Assembly: GCA_025618425.1 (NCBI GenBank)
Contig: CM046846.1
Span: 28,731,385-28,795,384 of the forward strand
From: Heliocidaris tuberculata
Lineage: Eukaryota; Echinodermata; Echinoidea; Camarodonta; Echinometridae
Reading direction: 5' to 3'
Length of the DNA stretch: 64,000 bases
Shown: piece by piece, positions 38,148 to 51,500 of the stretch
Layout of the letters: each line of letters starts with the position of its first letter
How positions within the stretch are numbered: position 1 is the stretch's first letter
Position numbers and translations under genes: made by a program
The notes under the pieces: model-generated
Database searches by the model: none
Told to the model about the DNA's origin: nothing
Seen by the model: only the letters and a program-made list of their open reading frames with translations

Positions 38148-39115
38148 AGATTGTGTCGAGATAAAGAAACATTTGAAAGACTCTGACTGCAATAATTCAT
38201 AAAATATTACCGAGAATGGCAAGTGATTACATCGTGACTCATTATGCACAATTCAAAAATATTTTTAAGGAAGCCAACAGTCATTTTGATGAATTGGATA
38301 AATAATTATTCGTGTATACTATTTTAGAGCTCGTTCTACTTCTATAATTACACCTTCGAAAACAGATGGTTTGGTTATTTGAAACAAAGCATAACATTGA
38401 TGATCAATTAAATTTATTTCCTTTTTTTATTGGTAAATTACATTAGATTGTGTCGAGATAATAAACATTTTAAAGGATCTATCTACAATGATTTACAAAA
38501 TATTACTGAGAATTGCCGGTGATGAAATCTTGACTCATTACCCACTATTCAAATATGTCTAAGCAAGCTAATAGTCTATTTGATGAATTTGATGAAATAT
38601 TGTACGTCTTTAACCCTTTCAGGACAACTGACCACATTTTGTGGTTTGGCTCAATAACTTTTGATTCAGAGCTCTAAAAAATATACCAGATGCATGAGTA
38701 GAAAGAGCAAAAATTTCTACACACACTATGTCCATTCTTGTTGCATGACCATACTGCGTTTGATGCCAGGAATTTTAAAAATGACAATAAGCTTTAAATT
38801 CCTTAAATTGGCAACACATTGAGAGGTTCAAAATCATTGTTTTTCATCAAAATTGGCAATTTTTTCAACTTTTTGACGAATTTCTAACCATGTATATTGT
38901 TATAAAGACATTACACCTTTTTTGAAGCTTTTCACTGAAAGAAAAATATTATTGTTGCCAATTTAAAGAACAAAATGAGATCAATTTAGCCCTTCAATAA
39001 TTCCTGTCCTGAAAGAGTTAAAGCTCATTATACTTTCGAGAGAAAAAATGGTTCGTTTGAAACAAAACATAGTATTGAGGATAAATTACATTTATTTCCT
39101 TCTTGATTAGTACAG
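38148..39115 (+). repeat. Tandem duplication of ~300 bp, second copy split by an insertion
   Basis: Copy A (about 38148-38445) and copy B (about 38446-38613 plus 39022-39115) share gattgtgtcgagataa, then actgagaat / gtgat, gactcatta, and cgtttgaaac / tttatttcc blocks. They are roughly 75-80% alike by eye. Copy B holds the 404-bp TTAA element. No coding signal. Confidence 0.75.
38614..39017. mobile_element. 404-bp piggyBac-like MITE with TTAA duplication
   Basis: TTAA flanks both ends (38610-38613 and 39018-39021). The termini are CCCTTTCAGGACAAC and, reversed, CTCTTTCAGGACAGG. TTAA targets with CCCTTT-like ends are typical of piggyBac. It interrupts one copy of a local duplication, so insertion came after duplication. 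No transposase frame. Confidence 0.8.
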
Positions 39116-39334
39116 GAAATGAAAATGAGTCTGTACTTTTAATGACGGAAACAAAAGAAATATATTCCTGGTATAAATGACAAGTTGAAATATACCACCG
39201 TCTTAATATGGCAATAATCTTGCTAATATTGACTTCTTTCTCTACTAAATATAGTATTTTGATCTTTCAAATAATACTGTATTTTGTTTTAGGTGAGATA
39301 CAAATTTTGTTTAAAACACAAGTAACTTTCTCTT

Positions 39335-39815
39335 CTACCCTGTCACTCCCCCTCCCTCTCTCCCTCACTCTCCCTCTCTCTCTCATTTTCTATATCTTTC
39401 GATTTTGTACGCCTGTCTGTCTTTATATAGCTCTTCCAGTCAGTCTCTCTTTCTTTCTGTCTGTCTGTATGTCTGTATTGGTCTCTATCTCTCTCTCCAT
39501 CATGCTCTCTGCCTGTCTTTTCTCTCTTTTTGTTTTCCTCTTCCCTGTCCCTCTCCTTCCCCCCCCCCCCTCTCTCTCTCTATCTCTCCATCATGCTCTC
39601 TGTCTGTCTTTTCTCTCTTTCTGTCTTCCTCTTTCCCTTTTTCCCTGTCCCTCCACCCTCTCTCTCTCTACCTCTCCGTCTATCTCTGTCTGTCTGTCTC
39701 TTCTCCTCTCTCTCTCTCTCTCCGTACACTCTGTTTCTTCTTTTTCTTTCTTTCTATCCGTCTCTCTACCTCTTTCCCCGTCCCTCCATCTCCCTTTGTC
39801 TCTCCCCTCTCTCAA
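39335..39815 (+). repeat. Long pyrimidine-rich (tc, tctg) tract
   Basis: Almost pure C/T with tctg and ctgt units and an internal ~110-bp near-duplication (catcatgctctctgcctgtc at 39498 and a near-copy about 39590). Frames of up to 226 codons here are low-complexity S/L artefacts. Confidence 0.9.
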
Positions 39816-41718
39816 TCAGCAATCAAAAATATTTACTCTGGAATACTCATCGGATGTTTCCCCTCGTATATCTTGTTTGACGAGATAATTGTCATGGTAA
39901 TTGAAACTGTTTATTCAAAGTCATCTCTTGTAATTTGCGTTGTTTGGTAGGTTGAGTACCTGGCAAGAATGCTTACGGCGACACTGTTACAGTGGTAATG
40001 TAAACTTGCAAAAGCATCGCTTATTTTCTTAAAATATTATAATTTGTTGCCAGATTATGACCAGGGTAGAAATAATATATCTACAAAGTACAATATGTCA
40101 GTTAAACACTTGATATTCTGCCTTGTAAATCTTATTAATCTGTATATATCAGTTGTACATTTATGTTCTCCTGATAAAAGTCGTAATGAAATACTACTTT
40201 CAACATGATTATACCGGGTATCATTCTATATTTTAATGAAAATGTATTCACCTTGCCTATATTCTCATTTTGATTTCACACTATCTTACAGCAAGTGTAT
40301 ATCCTTCTGTATTACTGTCTGTCGTTCTGTTAACACAGTATAGAAGAAAGATTATTCAAAGATTATGCACAGATTTGTTTGCGGATGTGTAACTGTAAGT
40401 ATTACGAAACTGTCGTAATTGTTCAAACGTCGTCCCGTATGATCAGAGCTGATTTTCGTCAAAAGAAACGCATGCATTGAAACGTTACAATATCTCATGA
40501 CAGCGTATGAATACGTCCATGCTATATTTTCCCGATTTGATCAGATATTTTTAAAAATTCAAATCAGAACTGTCTTATGGACAGTAAAAATATCTCCAAC
40601 TCTGATCGGGTCAGGAAGAGATTTGTATTCGTTTTGAAATTATATTCATATTTTTACCCCAGAGTTCCTGCGAATCATATTATAGTGACGTCAAACCAGT
40701 CGCAAGTTCTTCCCAAATTTGATGCTTACTTCGCCTTTTTACTCGACTGGAAGACCTGTAATACTTTGCACTTCTAATGTTTACTGTCACATGACCATTA
40801 TGAACCTCTATCACGAAGATCTTACATTTTTCAAGGTACATGTACATGTATCTATGTATTTATATATAGATTATTGTAAAAGAATCCTCCGGACAATGGT
40901 AAATAAGTTTGAAGAATAAAGAAACCGGTAATAGTGAATTTTGCTATCTTCAACTTTTTATTCCGATTCATTCAAACTTATATATAATGATAGGCGTATT
41001 AGAATGTATTCCAAAATCGGATCACAGTCGGACCGTACAATATGCGAAGGGCTAATTTAGATAATAAACGCTGTATGGACGCGTTCTGCTATAGACGCTG
41101 TCTGGTGTATTTACTCCGAATAATGATGGCTTGGTTTTATAAGAGCAAAAAGATGTTGTATATACCTGAATGGGTTATTTGTGAATAGGCTCAATGAAGC
41201 TGAAAGGGCAACTCGCTGAATACACGTTGGCAGAATGAAGCCCACTTGTAACAACAATCACTCTATACCCCTTTTACACGCATCCCTGTCAAGTGTACCG
41301 CTATATACGCGAACAAATCTCTTCGGCAAATTACCCCTTTTGATATAAGTGAATCAATTTCCCTAACCCTAAAAAGTGCACTTTGATGTATATTGTCAGA
41401 GTTCACATATGTGACAGGTACACTGCATTCCAATACCAATAATAGAAGATAATACGCATGCACTCGATAGACGAACTCTTTTGACGTTGCTTGTGGAGAG
41501 GAAATATTTAGACATTTTTTTTCTTTTTGTGACATGTCGTGAAATTACATCAAACATAGGCATGATTTCAACAAATAAAAACCAAACATAGACCAGTTCG
41601 ATGCACTATGTTAAAGGTCAATATTTAAAGAAAAGAAAAAAAAAAAAAAAACAACAGTGAAATGCTATCCACAACAGTGTTTCAATTTTTATTGTAAAAA
41701 TAAACGTGGAAATTCTGG
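39816..41718. other. No gene seen
   Basis: AT-rich, no repeat family recognised. Confidence 0.6.
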
Positions 41719-41942
41719 AATAGACCGCTTCTGTAATTTATACAAATTTATGCACATAATTCTCTGAGCACCTAGTGACGAGCTATTCCATTAACCTGCT
41801 TTTTATAAATGAGCCTCGATGCTTGGAATCCAGTTTACATACATCATCTGTTGCTATGTCCGGCAAGCTTTCAGGTTGTCAAGAACAACCTTTGTTTGAA
41901 AGGTATGTATAAAATTTGCATACATTACCGAAGCGGTCTATT
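41719..41942. mobile_element. 224-bp MITE with ~35-bp inverted ends
   Basis: Left end aatagaccgcttctgtaatt then tatacaaattt; right end is its complement (aaatttgcatacattaccga agcggtctatt). No ORF, no target duplication resolved. Confidence 0.8.
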
Positions 41943-42524
41943 GAGATGCGATCAATGAATAATGCCCAAACTATATATATATATTTTTTTTTTTAAAGAA
42001 TAGACCTTTATGATAAAGACAGCATTGAACAAGTGTTTCACCCACATCCTAAAACTGCACTTTGGATTTTTTAATTTTTAAAAAACTGTTTTCTTCTTCT
42101 AAAGGAAATGAACCACATGTATTGGCAGACAGTCTCACTCTCGATTTAAATGATTTCCAAGATCACATTAAGATTATTAATGGACACCTTTCTGCCACAA
42201 GGAATCAATTATTGGAATTAATGTTATGACTATAAGCGAAACCGTGACTTGGCACACGTCAAGTGCGCTCATTAACATCTTATCATTCATCACATATATT
42301 ATTATGTCTGTATATGTTTCCCTATGGAAAACAAATTAGGGATCTTTATGCCTGCGGTTTATATACCGGTACATCATAATTATTCTTGAAACAAATTGCG
42401 TGCCGCAGCGTACTTTCCATTGTTTTTTCCTCCTCCTGTTCTTGTTTTTATTGTTGCCTTTCAGTGCTTGCTTCTTGGTTCATCATTATAATCATAAGAT
42501 GTACTTGCTACGAGGTTTGAAGGT

Positions 42525-42735
42525 TTGATGGTTTATTTTACCTGACTGCTAAGAAAGAAAACATTGTATGCTTATAAATAAGCAAACAGGGGACCGACGG
42601 CTTCAAGTCCTCTCCGAAGGACTTCGTAACGAGGATTAATGCCTCACGAAGGCAAAGGGCACTAGCGAATCCACTTTGTTTCGAACACGGGTCCTCCCAG
42701 TTACGAGACCACTGCTCTGCCACTGAGCGATGAGA
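42525..42735 (-). mobile_element. tRNA-derived SINE
   Basis: On the minus strand the A box region reads GCTCAGTGGCAGAGC (42714-42728) and the B box GTGTTCGAAAC (42678-42688), as in tRNA genes. The element continues into an unrelated body. No cloverleaf with a complete acceptor stem, so it is a SINE and not a tRNA gene. Confidence 0.7.
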
Positions 42736-45630
42736 TAAGGTGTCCTATTTAAAGTTTTTAAAATGTGGTTGCCTTCCCATAAATGAAGGCTAATAAATCC
42801 ATAATATGTATCTTGATAATATTCGAGAATGAAATACTTATCGTTTTAAACCATATATGAAAATAATACAACCAGCAAAATAGCGTTTACCTTATATGGT
42901 AGTGATAATAACTATATCTACTCCACCCAACCCCATTGAAAATCAGGGGTTTTATTATTCTTTGTCACGCAAGACAACTTTTATTGGTTAATGCTATATT
43001 TTTTGCTGGTACAATAACTTACTGTTAACATGGCTAAGTGTAATCTGGCGTGACAGGTCAGAAATTAATCTTTTCGCATTAATTTCATTTAAAGGCAAAT
43101 GGGTCAATATAGCACTACCTATTTCAAGGATGCAGAACTGATGTATCTTATAAGCCCGTCCCTTTGAGGATGGGGACTCTTTGATGGAAATAATGTAATC
43201 TTTAAATATACCATCATAAAACTAAAAGTACTAATCAAAGATTTTTTATTGCTAACAAAACTTTAAAGCTCAATCATAATAGAAAATGGAAACAGTTCTA
43301 AATTTAAAATTATCAGAAAAAAGAATAAAGAAATAATGAATTTTGGTGCTTGAGAAGAAATGATCACATAGATAGCTTCATATCATTCGCATCAATATTT
43401 TCTCATCTTGTTTGGTCATACAAAATGCTTAATAAGGACATAGTTAAATTCATTATTTTGCAGTCCTGTCACGCACTGTGTGTGATAAATCAAATAATTC
43501 ATATACAGGTCACGAAACTGCCAGTCGTGATTTTAAAAATCTGGCCAATATTTAATGACCAAGGTCATTTCATCGTCGGGAATAATAATAAATGATACAT
43601 CTCTTCTCTGTTTTCTAAAACAAAATGGCTGCATGCACAGGACGTTCTCGCCATGGAGATGGGATACGGGCGTCCCAGCTAGCACTTCAACTTGTACGCG
43701 TGTGTTTGTTGTGAAGGATTCGCGTCGTTCACTTTTTTGCGGCACTTCTGTTTGGCGTTTTATGGCAAATCGATATCAGACATAGGGCGTTGCACAAATA
43801 CAGATGGAGATAAGTAAAAGCCAAACTGATGATCAATTTATAAAACGGGTTCTTTATTTAGCTTCATTGTACGTAGAAACTGGATTATTCGACTCATTAC
43901 TGGGATAATGATGGTAGAGAATAAGCTGTAGGCCTTGTAATCTCTTTTAAAACTCACAAAGCGTTCGCGTCCAGTACTGAAGTTGCCCTTTAAACCTATT
44001 AGCCCATGATGATCACAACATAACATAATGACGTGTTAGAAAGTTTAATGACAAGGTAAGTCTGGAATTATGCCAGTTAAATTTGCTCATGATTATGCGT
44101 GATATGATAGGACAAAAAAATATCTCGCACATCTTTCCAAGTGTATTCCGATTTTTTGCAAAGTCCGAGTCTGGATGTCAATCTTCCATATCCAAAACGA
44201 AATCTAATTATATCTGGAAATAAAAAAAGGTTTATTATTTAATACTTGTAATCACAGCGTCTTGATACAGACGGGGCTTTAATCAACAATTCCATACCCA
44301 ATCTCAAAGCTGCATCATGAACACAAGCAGAAAACTACTCCAACAACAAAATACAAAACTGTGGATATTCTGCCATCAGAGGTTTCTGTCTCTGTATTGT
44401 TGTTGTTCAAAGTTGTTGTTGTTGTTGTTGCTGTGGTTGCTGTGGTCTTTACAACATAATTTTGGAGGAATGCATGGTGTGATAGTTTAAGAAAATATAC
44501 GTCAGTTCATTTTTGAGCCACCCCATCCATCCTTAAAAACACGAAAAATTCAAAATCTTGCAACCGGGTCTGTTTGAAATCACATACCAGATCGACGCAC
44601 GCTATACGCTATATTCGAGATCGCTTCGATGTATTCACCAAGTCATCTACCGTACCAAATTAAACCATTGTCTATGCCTGCTAACAATATAGTAACGCGG
44701 CTGACAACAAAGAGCAAGGTCCATTGGGGACGCAATCAATGATTGTGGCTTTGAAAATGGTATCACAGATAGGTTCCTGGATAAGGGAATGATTTCAAAA
44801 TAGAAAGTAAAATCCTTTCTCCCATTGGATTATGCAGTCAAAATGGTATTTTAAAACAAAAAATGCGAGGGCCTTTGGGCCATATAATAAATCAAAGCTT
44901 GAAGAAGGGAACACAAGATCATGTAATAAGAGAATGACGAAAAAATGCTCCGTCGACTTTCGCGTATTTGCGCGCATGCAAGGATTCGTCAGTTCGTAAA
45001 AACGACGACGTTAATGCTCCGCAGTCAATGTCTCTAACTAATCGAATTCCTTACTTCATCTAACACCATATACCTAACCCTAACCCTACCCTAAAACCTA
45101 TTATTGTATAGCCCTAACCCATACGTCATTGACCAAATAAAGCCGGAAGCATGTCGGCTCACCAATTCTGCCCGCGAAATATTACAAACGGTCTTTATAT
45201 ACCTTTACCTACATGTATATGGGATGCACAACATTGTGAGATATTCATCACGAATCAAATCACATTTAAGTGGGAGATTGAATAATTGTAAGAATGTGGT
45301 TTTATTACGCCTTGTTTATTAATTTCCGTATCTATCATTTTCATCGAATAAAAAGTGGGTGAATTCATTCATTCTCACGAGATAAAAAGGATACGATATC
45401 GCATGGTTGTATGAAATGCTTTCCACTGACCTGTATTTCCGAATGTTGTTGCGATAGTGAGAGTCACAAAGGTCGTTTTTAGGGTGAATGGCAACGACAA
45501 GGATCATATTTTCAGATGGGAGGGTAATTAAATATTTATCGTCATGCTGGGAACGTAATTCCTCCCAGGCGAGCACTTCATGAAACACGTTGAGAGTGAA
45601 CATTTCACCCTCCCCACCCCCCTTCGAAAC
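42736..45630. other. No gene seen
   Basis: A GC-richer patch at 43625-43760 has overlapping ORFs on both strands without motifs. ttgttgttgttgttg near 44415. Otherwise AT-rich. Confidence 0.55.
45072..45122 (+). repeat. Short telomere-like tract
   Basis: cctaaccctaaccctaccct and a nearby gccctaaccc. Two to three ccctaa units only. Confidence 0.6.
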
Positions 45631-45852
45631 AAAGGGCGGATCCAGGAATTCACCCCCCCCCAAAAAAAGGAGGTAATATTAAAGAAAAAAATCTGTCAAG
45701 AAAAAAGTAATCACACTTCCAGGAGCCTTTTTAGTAGAAATATGAAAAAAAAAAGGCGGACATTTGTGGGCTTGTGTATTTGAGGTTATATTCCTTAGTT
45801 TTCAAAGAGTGATGAGCATGGGGCGGTTGTGTCCCCTTAAATCCGCCAGTGG
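45631..45852. mobile_element. Foldback element of the ggatccgcc type
   Basis: gggcggatccaggaattcac at the left, aaatccgccagtgg at the right, opposed C tracts between. Related to the 58821 element in reverse orientation; boundaries approximate. Confidence 0.5.
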
Positions 45853-46897
45853 TATACAAACCACGGCATGTTGTTTACGTAGTTTTAGTAATGTGAACTT
45901 GAACCGGCTGTGGAAACGAGCCCCTGAGGGCATTAGTGGGTTTAGTCACATGAGTAGGGTCTGTCTTCATGGCAACATCCAACTAAATTACTTGCAAGCA
46001 CGTTATCAGCGTGAAGAATGTTCGACCTAATTTCTGCTCTTACATTATAAGGTAGATCATGCAAAACTCATGTTCTTGCTCATTTTCATGATGTTTTTAT
46101 CAGGACTGGAACTAGTTTGAAAGTAATATGGCATGGCGGAAAGAGGACGGATGATGAATATACCCTACATCTTGTTAATTCATGTACTATCTTGCATATT
46201 TCATAGATAACTGAAAATGACAGAATTGTGCAGAAATACAATATACTGCAATCCATGATGCTCATAAACATGATAAATAATAATAATGCGAAGTTTTATC
46301 AAATGACCTTCGTCTATAGAGTGATAATATTCTTTTCTTTCTGACGCTTCCATATGCATTAAAGGAATGCACTTAATGATAATCAGGAAAATAATGCCAA
46401 AATTAACTTCAACCATAATTCACACCAATTGGATATTTCACTCTGTGCTTGTATCTAATGATTAATCTGACGTCCCAAATATTTTGGACGGACATTTCAT
46501 AAGAGCCCCTAATTACATTACATTAATATGCCCATCTCCCTGGGGTTCTATCCTATAAACTGTCAGTCACTATATATATATAGTCACTAAACTAGCCTCC
46601 TCGACATCCCATCATGTAAATATTGACGCATCAAACAGGAACGCAATCAAAACCAACACATGATGTGTGTCATGACCGACAGACCGATTAAAGTCAAGGG
46701 CAAGTCATAATATACAATGTACTTTTGGGGAAGATCAGAGGAGATTTCAAAACTAGGTCTAACATTTGACATATTATAAAACGATACTAATATTGCTATT
46801 TTGATGCATTTCACAACAATAAGATAAGATTTTTTTCTTTACACGAAAGCATGACAAAACACACTGAGCATATTTGAAATTACTCAACAAGCAAATT

Positions 46898-46971
46898 TGC
46901 GCCCCCAGATTGTGTAATTCAGAATTGTGACCCCTCCCTCATTACAAAATCCTGGATCCGCCCCTAACATG
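46898..46971. mobile_element. Fragment of a ggatccgcc-type element
   Basis: cattacaaaatcctggatcc gcccct repeats the right end of the 58821 element (tacaaaatcctggatccgcc cct). The left part is missing. Confidence 0.5.
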
Positions 46972-47168
46972 CCTAAGGTATGTCGTGAATATCATGTTGG
47001 TATATAGAACAAGACCATTATGATTACAGCATGTGATTTCGTCAACTTGCCAATCAAAGTAAACATTCATACCAATGATTACATTACACCACTGATGTAA
47101 CTACACTAACTTACCTACATAAAAATTCACTTTATCATCATATTTATGATCACTGTCAGGATTTGATA

Positions 47169-47390
47169 ATCGGTGGCGGCACCACGGAATGTGTCTTTTT
47201 AATTTTTTTTTACCATGAATCTTTGTTTGAGAAAAAAGTAAAAATTAAAAAACAGGAAGGAAGAAAGAATAAAAGAAAGAAGAAAAGCTAAAGTTGGAAA
47301 GGGATGTGTGAGGGCGGAGAAGGACATTTATGGGCAAAGGCTCTTTGAAGGGAAAGCAGATGTCCCACGACCCTTGGTGCCGCAACTGAT
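47169..47390. mobile_element. 222-bp MITE-like element with ~18-bp inverted ends
   Basis: Ends atcggtggcggcaccacgg and the complement of ccttggtgccgcaactgat. Interior purine-rich (agga, aaga). No ORF. Confidence 0.6.
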
Positions 47391-47821
47391 AACAACATCA
47401 GCATCTATTACAAAGACATAGCACATTAAATACCATGTGTAAATACATAAAATCACCCATCAAACATAGATCTTATATGTACATAATGTATATAAACAAA
47501 GGTCATAGAAAACTCATGGTAGCTGCCAATTTTTATCTGCGAAATCTACAAATATCACTATCAGTAATGATATATCAACCCACAAGACATAAAACAAAAA
47601 CAAACAACACTTTCCCTACCATCAGAAATCAAATTCTCCGATCAAGAACAACAGCCCGTAAAATATGAACATTAATGATAGGGCCTAATTCAAAAAAAAA
47701 AAAAATGCAATCGTCAATATTGAATCTATACGTAGAGATAAAGAGAGATGCATAAAACACAAGATTTGCTTAGTTCTGCGTGAAATTCCCAGGCACGCGA
47801 CTCAACATACGATGAAGATGT

Positions 47822-47986
47822 TTAATATTCAAGTAGCTCATGAATTATCCAGAGCCGAGACGCGCCCACTTTTCTCTCACTCTCTTTCCTCCTCATAAAC
47901 AAACGCAGGAATCGAACGCTCAACATCACCAGCATCACATCATCACGCACTGATCTAAACTGCATCCCTCCACTCCTACGCGCCAT
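47822..47986 (-). CDS. Possible small exon or ORF, unknown product
   Basis: A strong acceptor (polypyrimidine tract ending ccatttcag) directly precedes ATGGCGCGTAGG, which opens a 54-codon frame: MARRSGGMQFRSVRDDVMLV, then a basic stretch with FMRRKESERK, ending HELLEY and TAA. The other two frames stop within about 35 bases. I do not recognise the protein. About 270 bp upstream lies a strong donor (GCGG/gtaagt at 48252) in a CpG-richer stretch that could be a 5' exon. A chance ORF remains quite possible. Confidence 0.3.
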   Translation of the reverse strand: MARRSGGMQFRSVRDDVMLVMLSVRFLRLFMRRKESERKVGASRLWIIHELLEY

Positions 47987-48251
47987 CTGAAATGGAAGAA
48001 AATTAGAACAACATCGTCTGCGCGTTGTCATCTTTTGATAATCTTTGTATCTGGAGAAGGAGATATTTGTTAGGTCATGATAGCTCCCAGTTTCGATGAA
48101 TGTTCGAATTCAGATGGGAGCAAAGATGTTCTCATTTTACCGAACAACCTGTTACGCCGCCCATCTTCCCACGCAAAAACAGATACATGAAAATAAATGT
48201 CTCGAAACAGGGCGCTAAGCATTGCAGGAAATTAGGAGATTTCTCACTTAC

Positions 48252-48590
48252 CCGCCATCGCAAACTCTCAGACCTTTGGTACTGGTAAACTGATGGGATA
48301 AGGTGCAATATATCCAGTAAGAGAGGCAACCAGATGGTGGATAAATTCCTGGGTTACAAAATCAGAGGGTGGCGGTAGGGTAACGATCCAGGATTGAGAT
48401 AAGTGATGCTCATCTAGTAAAAAGATTCCACAGAGCCGTCTGCTGGAGTAGCAATAGCGAAGGCGAAAATCAGATGCTGCAAAATGCGCAGCGCATAGTC
48501 CGTTCCCCCTGACAGTACGGGCGTGCAATAGGCAAATGTGAGTGTGTGAGCATCCGAGACTTCGCCGTCTGCAAAACACAACGCGAATGG
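48252..48590 (-). other. Possible non-coding 5' exon or promoter-proximal region
   Basis: This minus-strand stretch is richer in GC and CpG than its surroundings and ends in GATGGCGG/gtaagtgag, a near-consensus donor. A possible acceptor (gttgtgttttgcag) lies near 48550. No long frame continues into the candidate exon at 47986 with a credible Met. It could be the untranslated first exon of a gene running leftwards; no TATA box was identified. Confidence 0.25.
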
Positions 48591-51500
48591 ATCTTCAGTG
48601 TTGTGTATATTAACCTTTATTTACTTCTTCCAAGCTTCGCAGTAAATGCACATGTTCGTCGTGTTATACAATGTGCACAGCCAACCATGCCAAAGCTAAC
48701 CCTAAATTCTCCCACAGACGAATAAGGAATAAAGGATTTAAATTCCCTCACTTATTGTCCACTTTTTTTTTCCATCCGTGAGGACAATTTTCATTGATTG
48801 AAAACCTTCAAGGCGCATGAGCTGTCGTACACAAAGCCGGTTATTTATCTTCTAGAGTCTGTTACAACCAGTGACATATTGAATTAATTACCTTGAAAAT
48901 GTCATTAAAGGATAACCATGTCATTGTGTGATGTGTTATCTGATAATGATGACGATTGCTGGTAATTTTTATCCTATTTTTTTGGTACTCTTCTTTAATC
49001 TGAAATCTTCTTTTTTATCATTTCATATTTGCCTCCGATTCTAAAAAATTGTGGACTGTATGTTTTATATATTCCGGTTAAAAATCACCCTTTTTTGAAA
49101 TTAAGTTGGAAGAAGAAATGATAATATTTTATCCCAAAGGTGTTGCTTTCAAAGAACAAATTATGAACTAAAACTAAATTCTTTCTAAAAGGTATGTAGG
49201 CCTAACTTAATCGTCATTACAAAGGGAATGTTCCTCTTCTTCGATTTATATAGCGCCTTTTCCACTGGATATAAAGCGCTTTGAGATGTCGTCCTGTGGT
49301 CTAAACGTTTCTTTCACACTTTGAGTAAGAGCAATCACTATAAATCTTTGATTATCTCTTTTTTATTTATTTTTTCCAATCATGTTGCCTTAATACTTGA
49401 TGAAAATACACTCCCACACTGGTCTCAAGGAAGAATACAATAAGCATTTAATTTTCTTTAAAATATAATAGGACTATAGCTATCCAAGGAATCATGCGTT
49501 TTCTCATAGAGATAAGATAGGAATTAAAACAAAAAGTGCTATTCGTCTTTGTTTTTTCTTGTTTTTATATATTTTTTTCAAAATATGAACTGTACAACGG
49601 GTTGTTCAGTTCATATTGTAAACAACTGTTTGCATTTTTAAACAGCGTTTTCTCTGTGTACATAATACATTTCTTTCATTTTCTCTTCATTAATGTCCCT
49701 TTTTTCTGTCTATCTTTCCATTTCATATCAACTTTGTTCTAAGATAATTTATTTCCTTTCTCTGTCTTACAATATCTATACCATCTTTGAGGCTCATAAT
49801 TGTGTAATATCTATTTTTATCTTATTCATATATGTTTACACATGTCATCATCATCTTCATATTCATCATCATCACCTTCATCATCATCGTCGTCATCTTC
49901 ATCATCTTCATCATCATCATCATCATCATATAACTCAAATTAATTTCATAATCATGTAAAATTATTATGTAGACCTATACCGTCCTAAGCTTTTTTTTCT
50001 CCTTCTTCAAAGCTCCATTCCTGTTCATTTTTTTTTTCTCTGCCTACCGGTCCATTTATCTTCATTATATTCATCAAACAATCAACCGTTTAAACACTTC
50101 ATCTATTACTTATTATCTCCATCTCCTTTACATTCCACGACACGGTTTTAATTTTGCACCACAATGAAACATCAAAATGATCAATGATCATCAGTAAAGC
50201 AGTTACGAGCGCACTCAGCAGAGAGGGCGGTACATTATTCGCTTGACTTCTCCTCATTGGGCACACATAAGTAATTCATCCGCTCGTAATACATGCCGGT
50301 GAGGCGGAGCAAAGATGATTTGAAATTAATTGATTAGAAATATTCATATAACATTGATTCATTGTTCTCAGTAAATTTAAAAAGCGTAAATGGTGTTTAA
50401 TAAACATACTCTTTCCAATTTGAGACCTTAGCTGAAGTTGGCTAGCCTTTTATTATTTTTAAAGGATTTATTTTATCACTGGTGCACTTCCACTGTTTCA
50501 ATGTGCGAATGGGCGGAAATTTCGGCTAGCCTTGTTTCAGCCTAAATATCTTTTTTAATCGCTGGGAAAGTGCCTAAATGAGGTACTTCATTTGGGAGAT
50601 TTTTATATTTTGTCTCTGTTCTGTGAATTTAAACGATTTCTACCCAGGGGTTTTCAAAATATGATTTTTAGACAACCTTCGTTATAACACGTAAGTGAAT
50701 GGGGCCGTGAATTACTTATGTGAGCCCCATTGGGTTGTTGGTTCACAGGCTGGGGAGTGCATAATAAAATATGGATACTCGGATAGCAATGAGGCAATGA
50801 AAATGATAGAATTTAGGATACTGGGTACTTTAATGCGGTTTATTTCATACAAAAACAGAATGACAGGAGAAGGAAAAAAAGGGAACGTGAAGACGAGTTA
50901 AATGACCACAAAATATAAGGCATTAATCTTGGCAGTCTTGTAATAAATACTACAATCAGGTAAATATATCTTGCTTGCATGTTGGAAAAATATTTTTGTA
51001 AAATAAGTTTCGTAGCTAAATTTATGGAACCTAATTTTCATTTGAACGTCCGTTTGAAAATATCATGAATAAATAAATTTTAATTCGTGTGGATTTTGTT
51101 TGATATAACTTACGTACGACTCTTAATTACAGGTGCAGCACTAAAGAGAAGTCACCATAGAAAAAAAATCATATTTTATGTCTAAATACATGTACATTCT
51201 CATTACATTATTCTCATTAAATTCAAATAACATTCAGAAAGATACACAGAGTATGTTTTTATATGATGAAATTCTAACTGTTTTGATAGGTATACAAATT
51301 CATATTTATATATACCCTCCAATAACCAAGCTTGCCTACTCGTTGTTGTTGTTGTTGTTGTTAATTAGGATTTTACAGACGTGTATTTATCAAATATGAT
51401 TATTTACGTCTAGGACCGGCCTTTAACGTCACCATCCGAAAGACGTGACAAGTGGCGAATCCCCTCTATTTATAGGGGACAACTCCCGTAGCATGCACGT

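Noticed and set aside
39208..39950. 226-, 181- and 116-codon ORFs rich in S, L, F and P
   Set aside because: All arise from a long pyrimidine tract; several frames are open together, as expected from low-complexity DNA.
42675..42735. A tRNA gene on the minus strand
   Set aside because: A and B boxes are present but there is no full cloverleaf or acceptor stem, and related degraded copies exist; better explained as a SINE.
45764..46030. 88-codon ORF MWACVFEVIFLSFQ...
   Set aside because: It starts inside a foldback element and has no recognisable domain.
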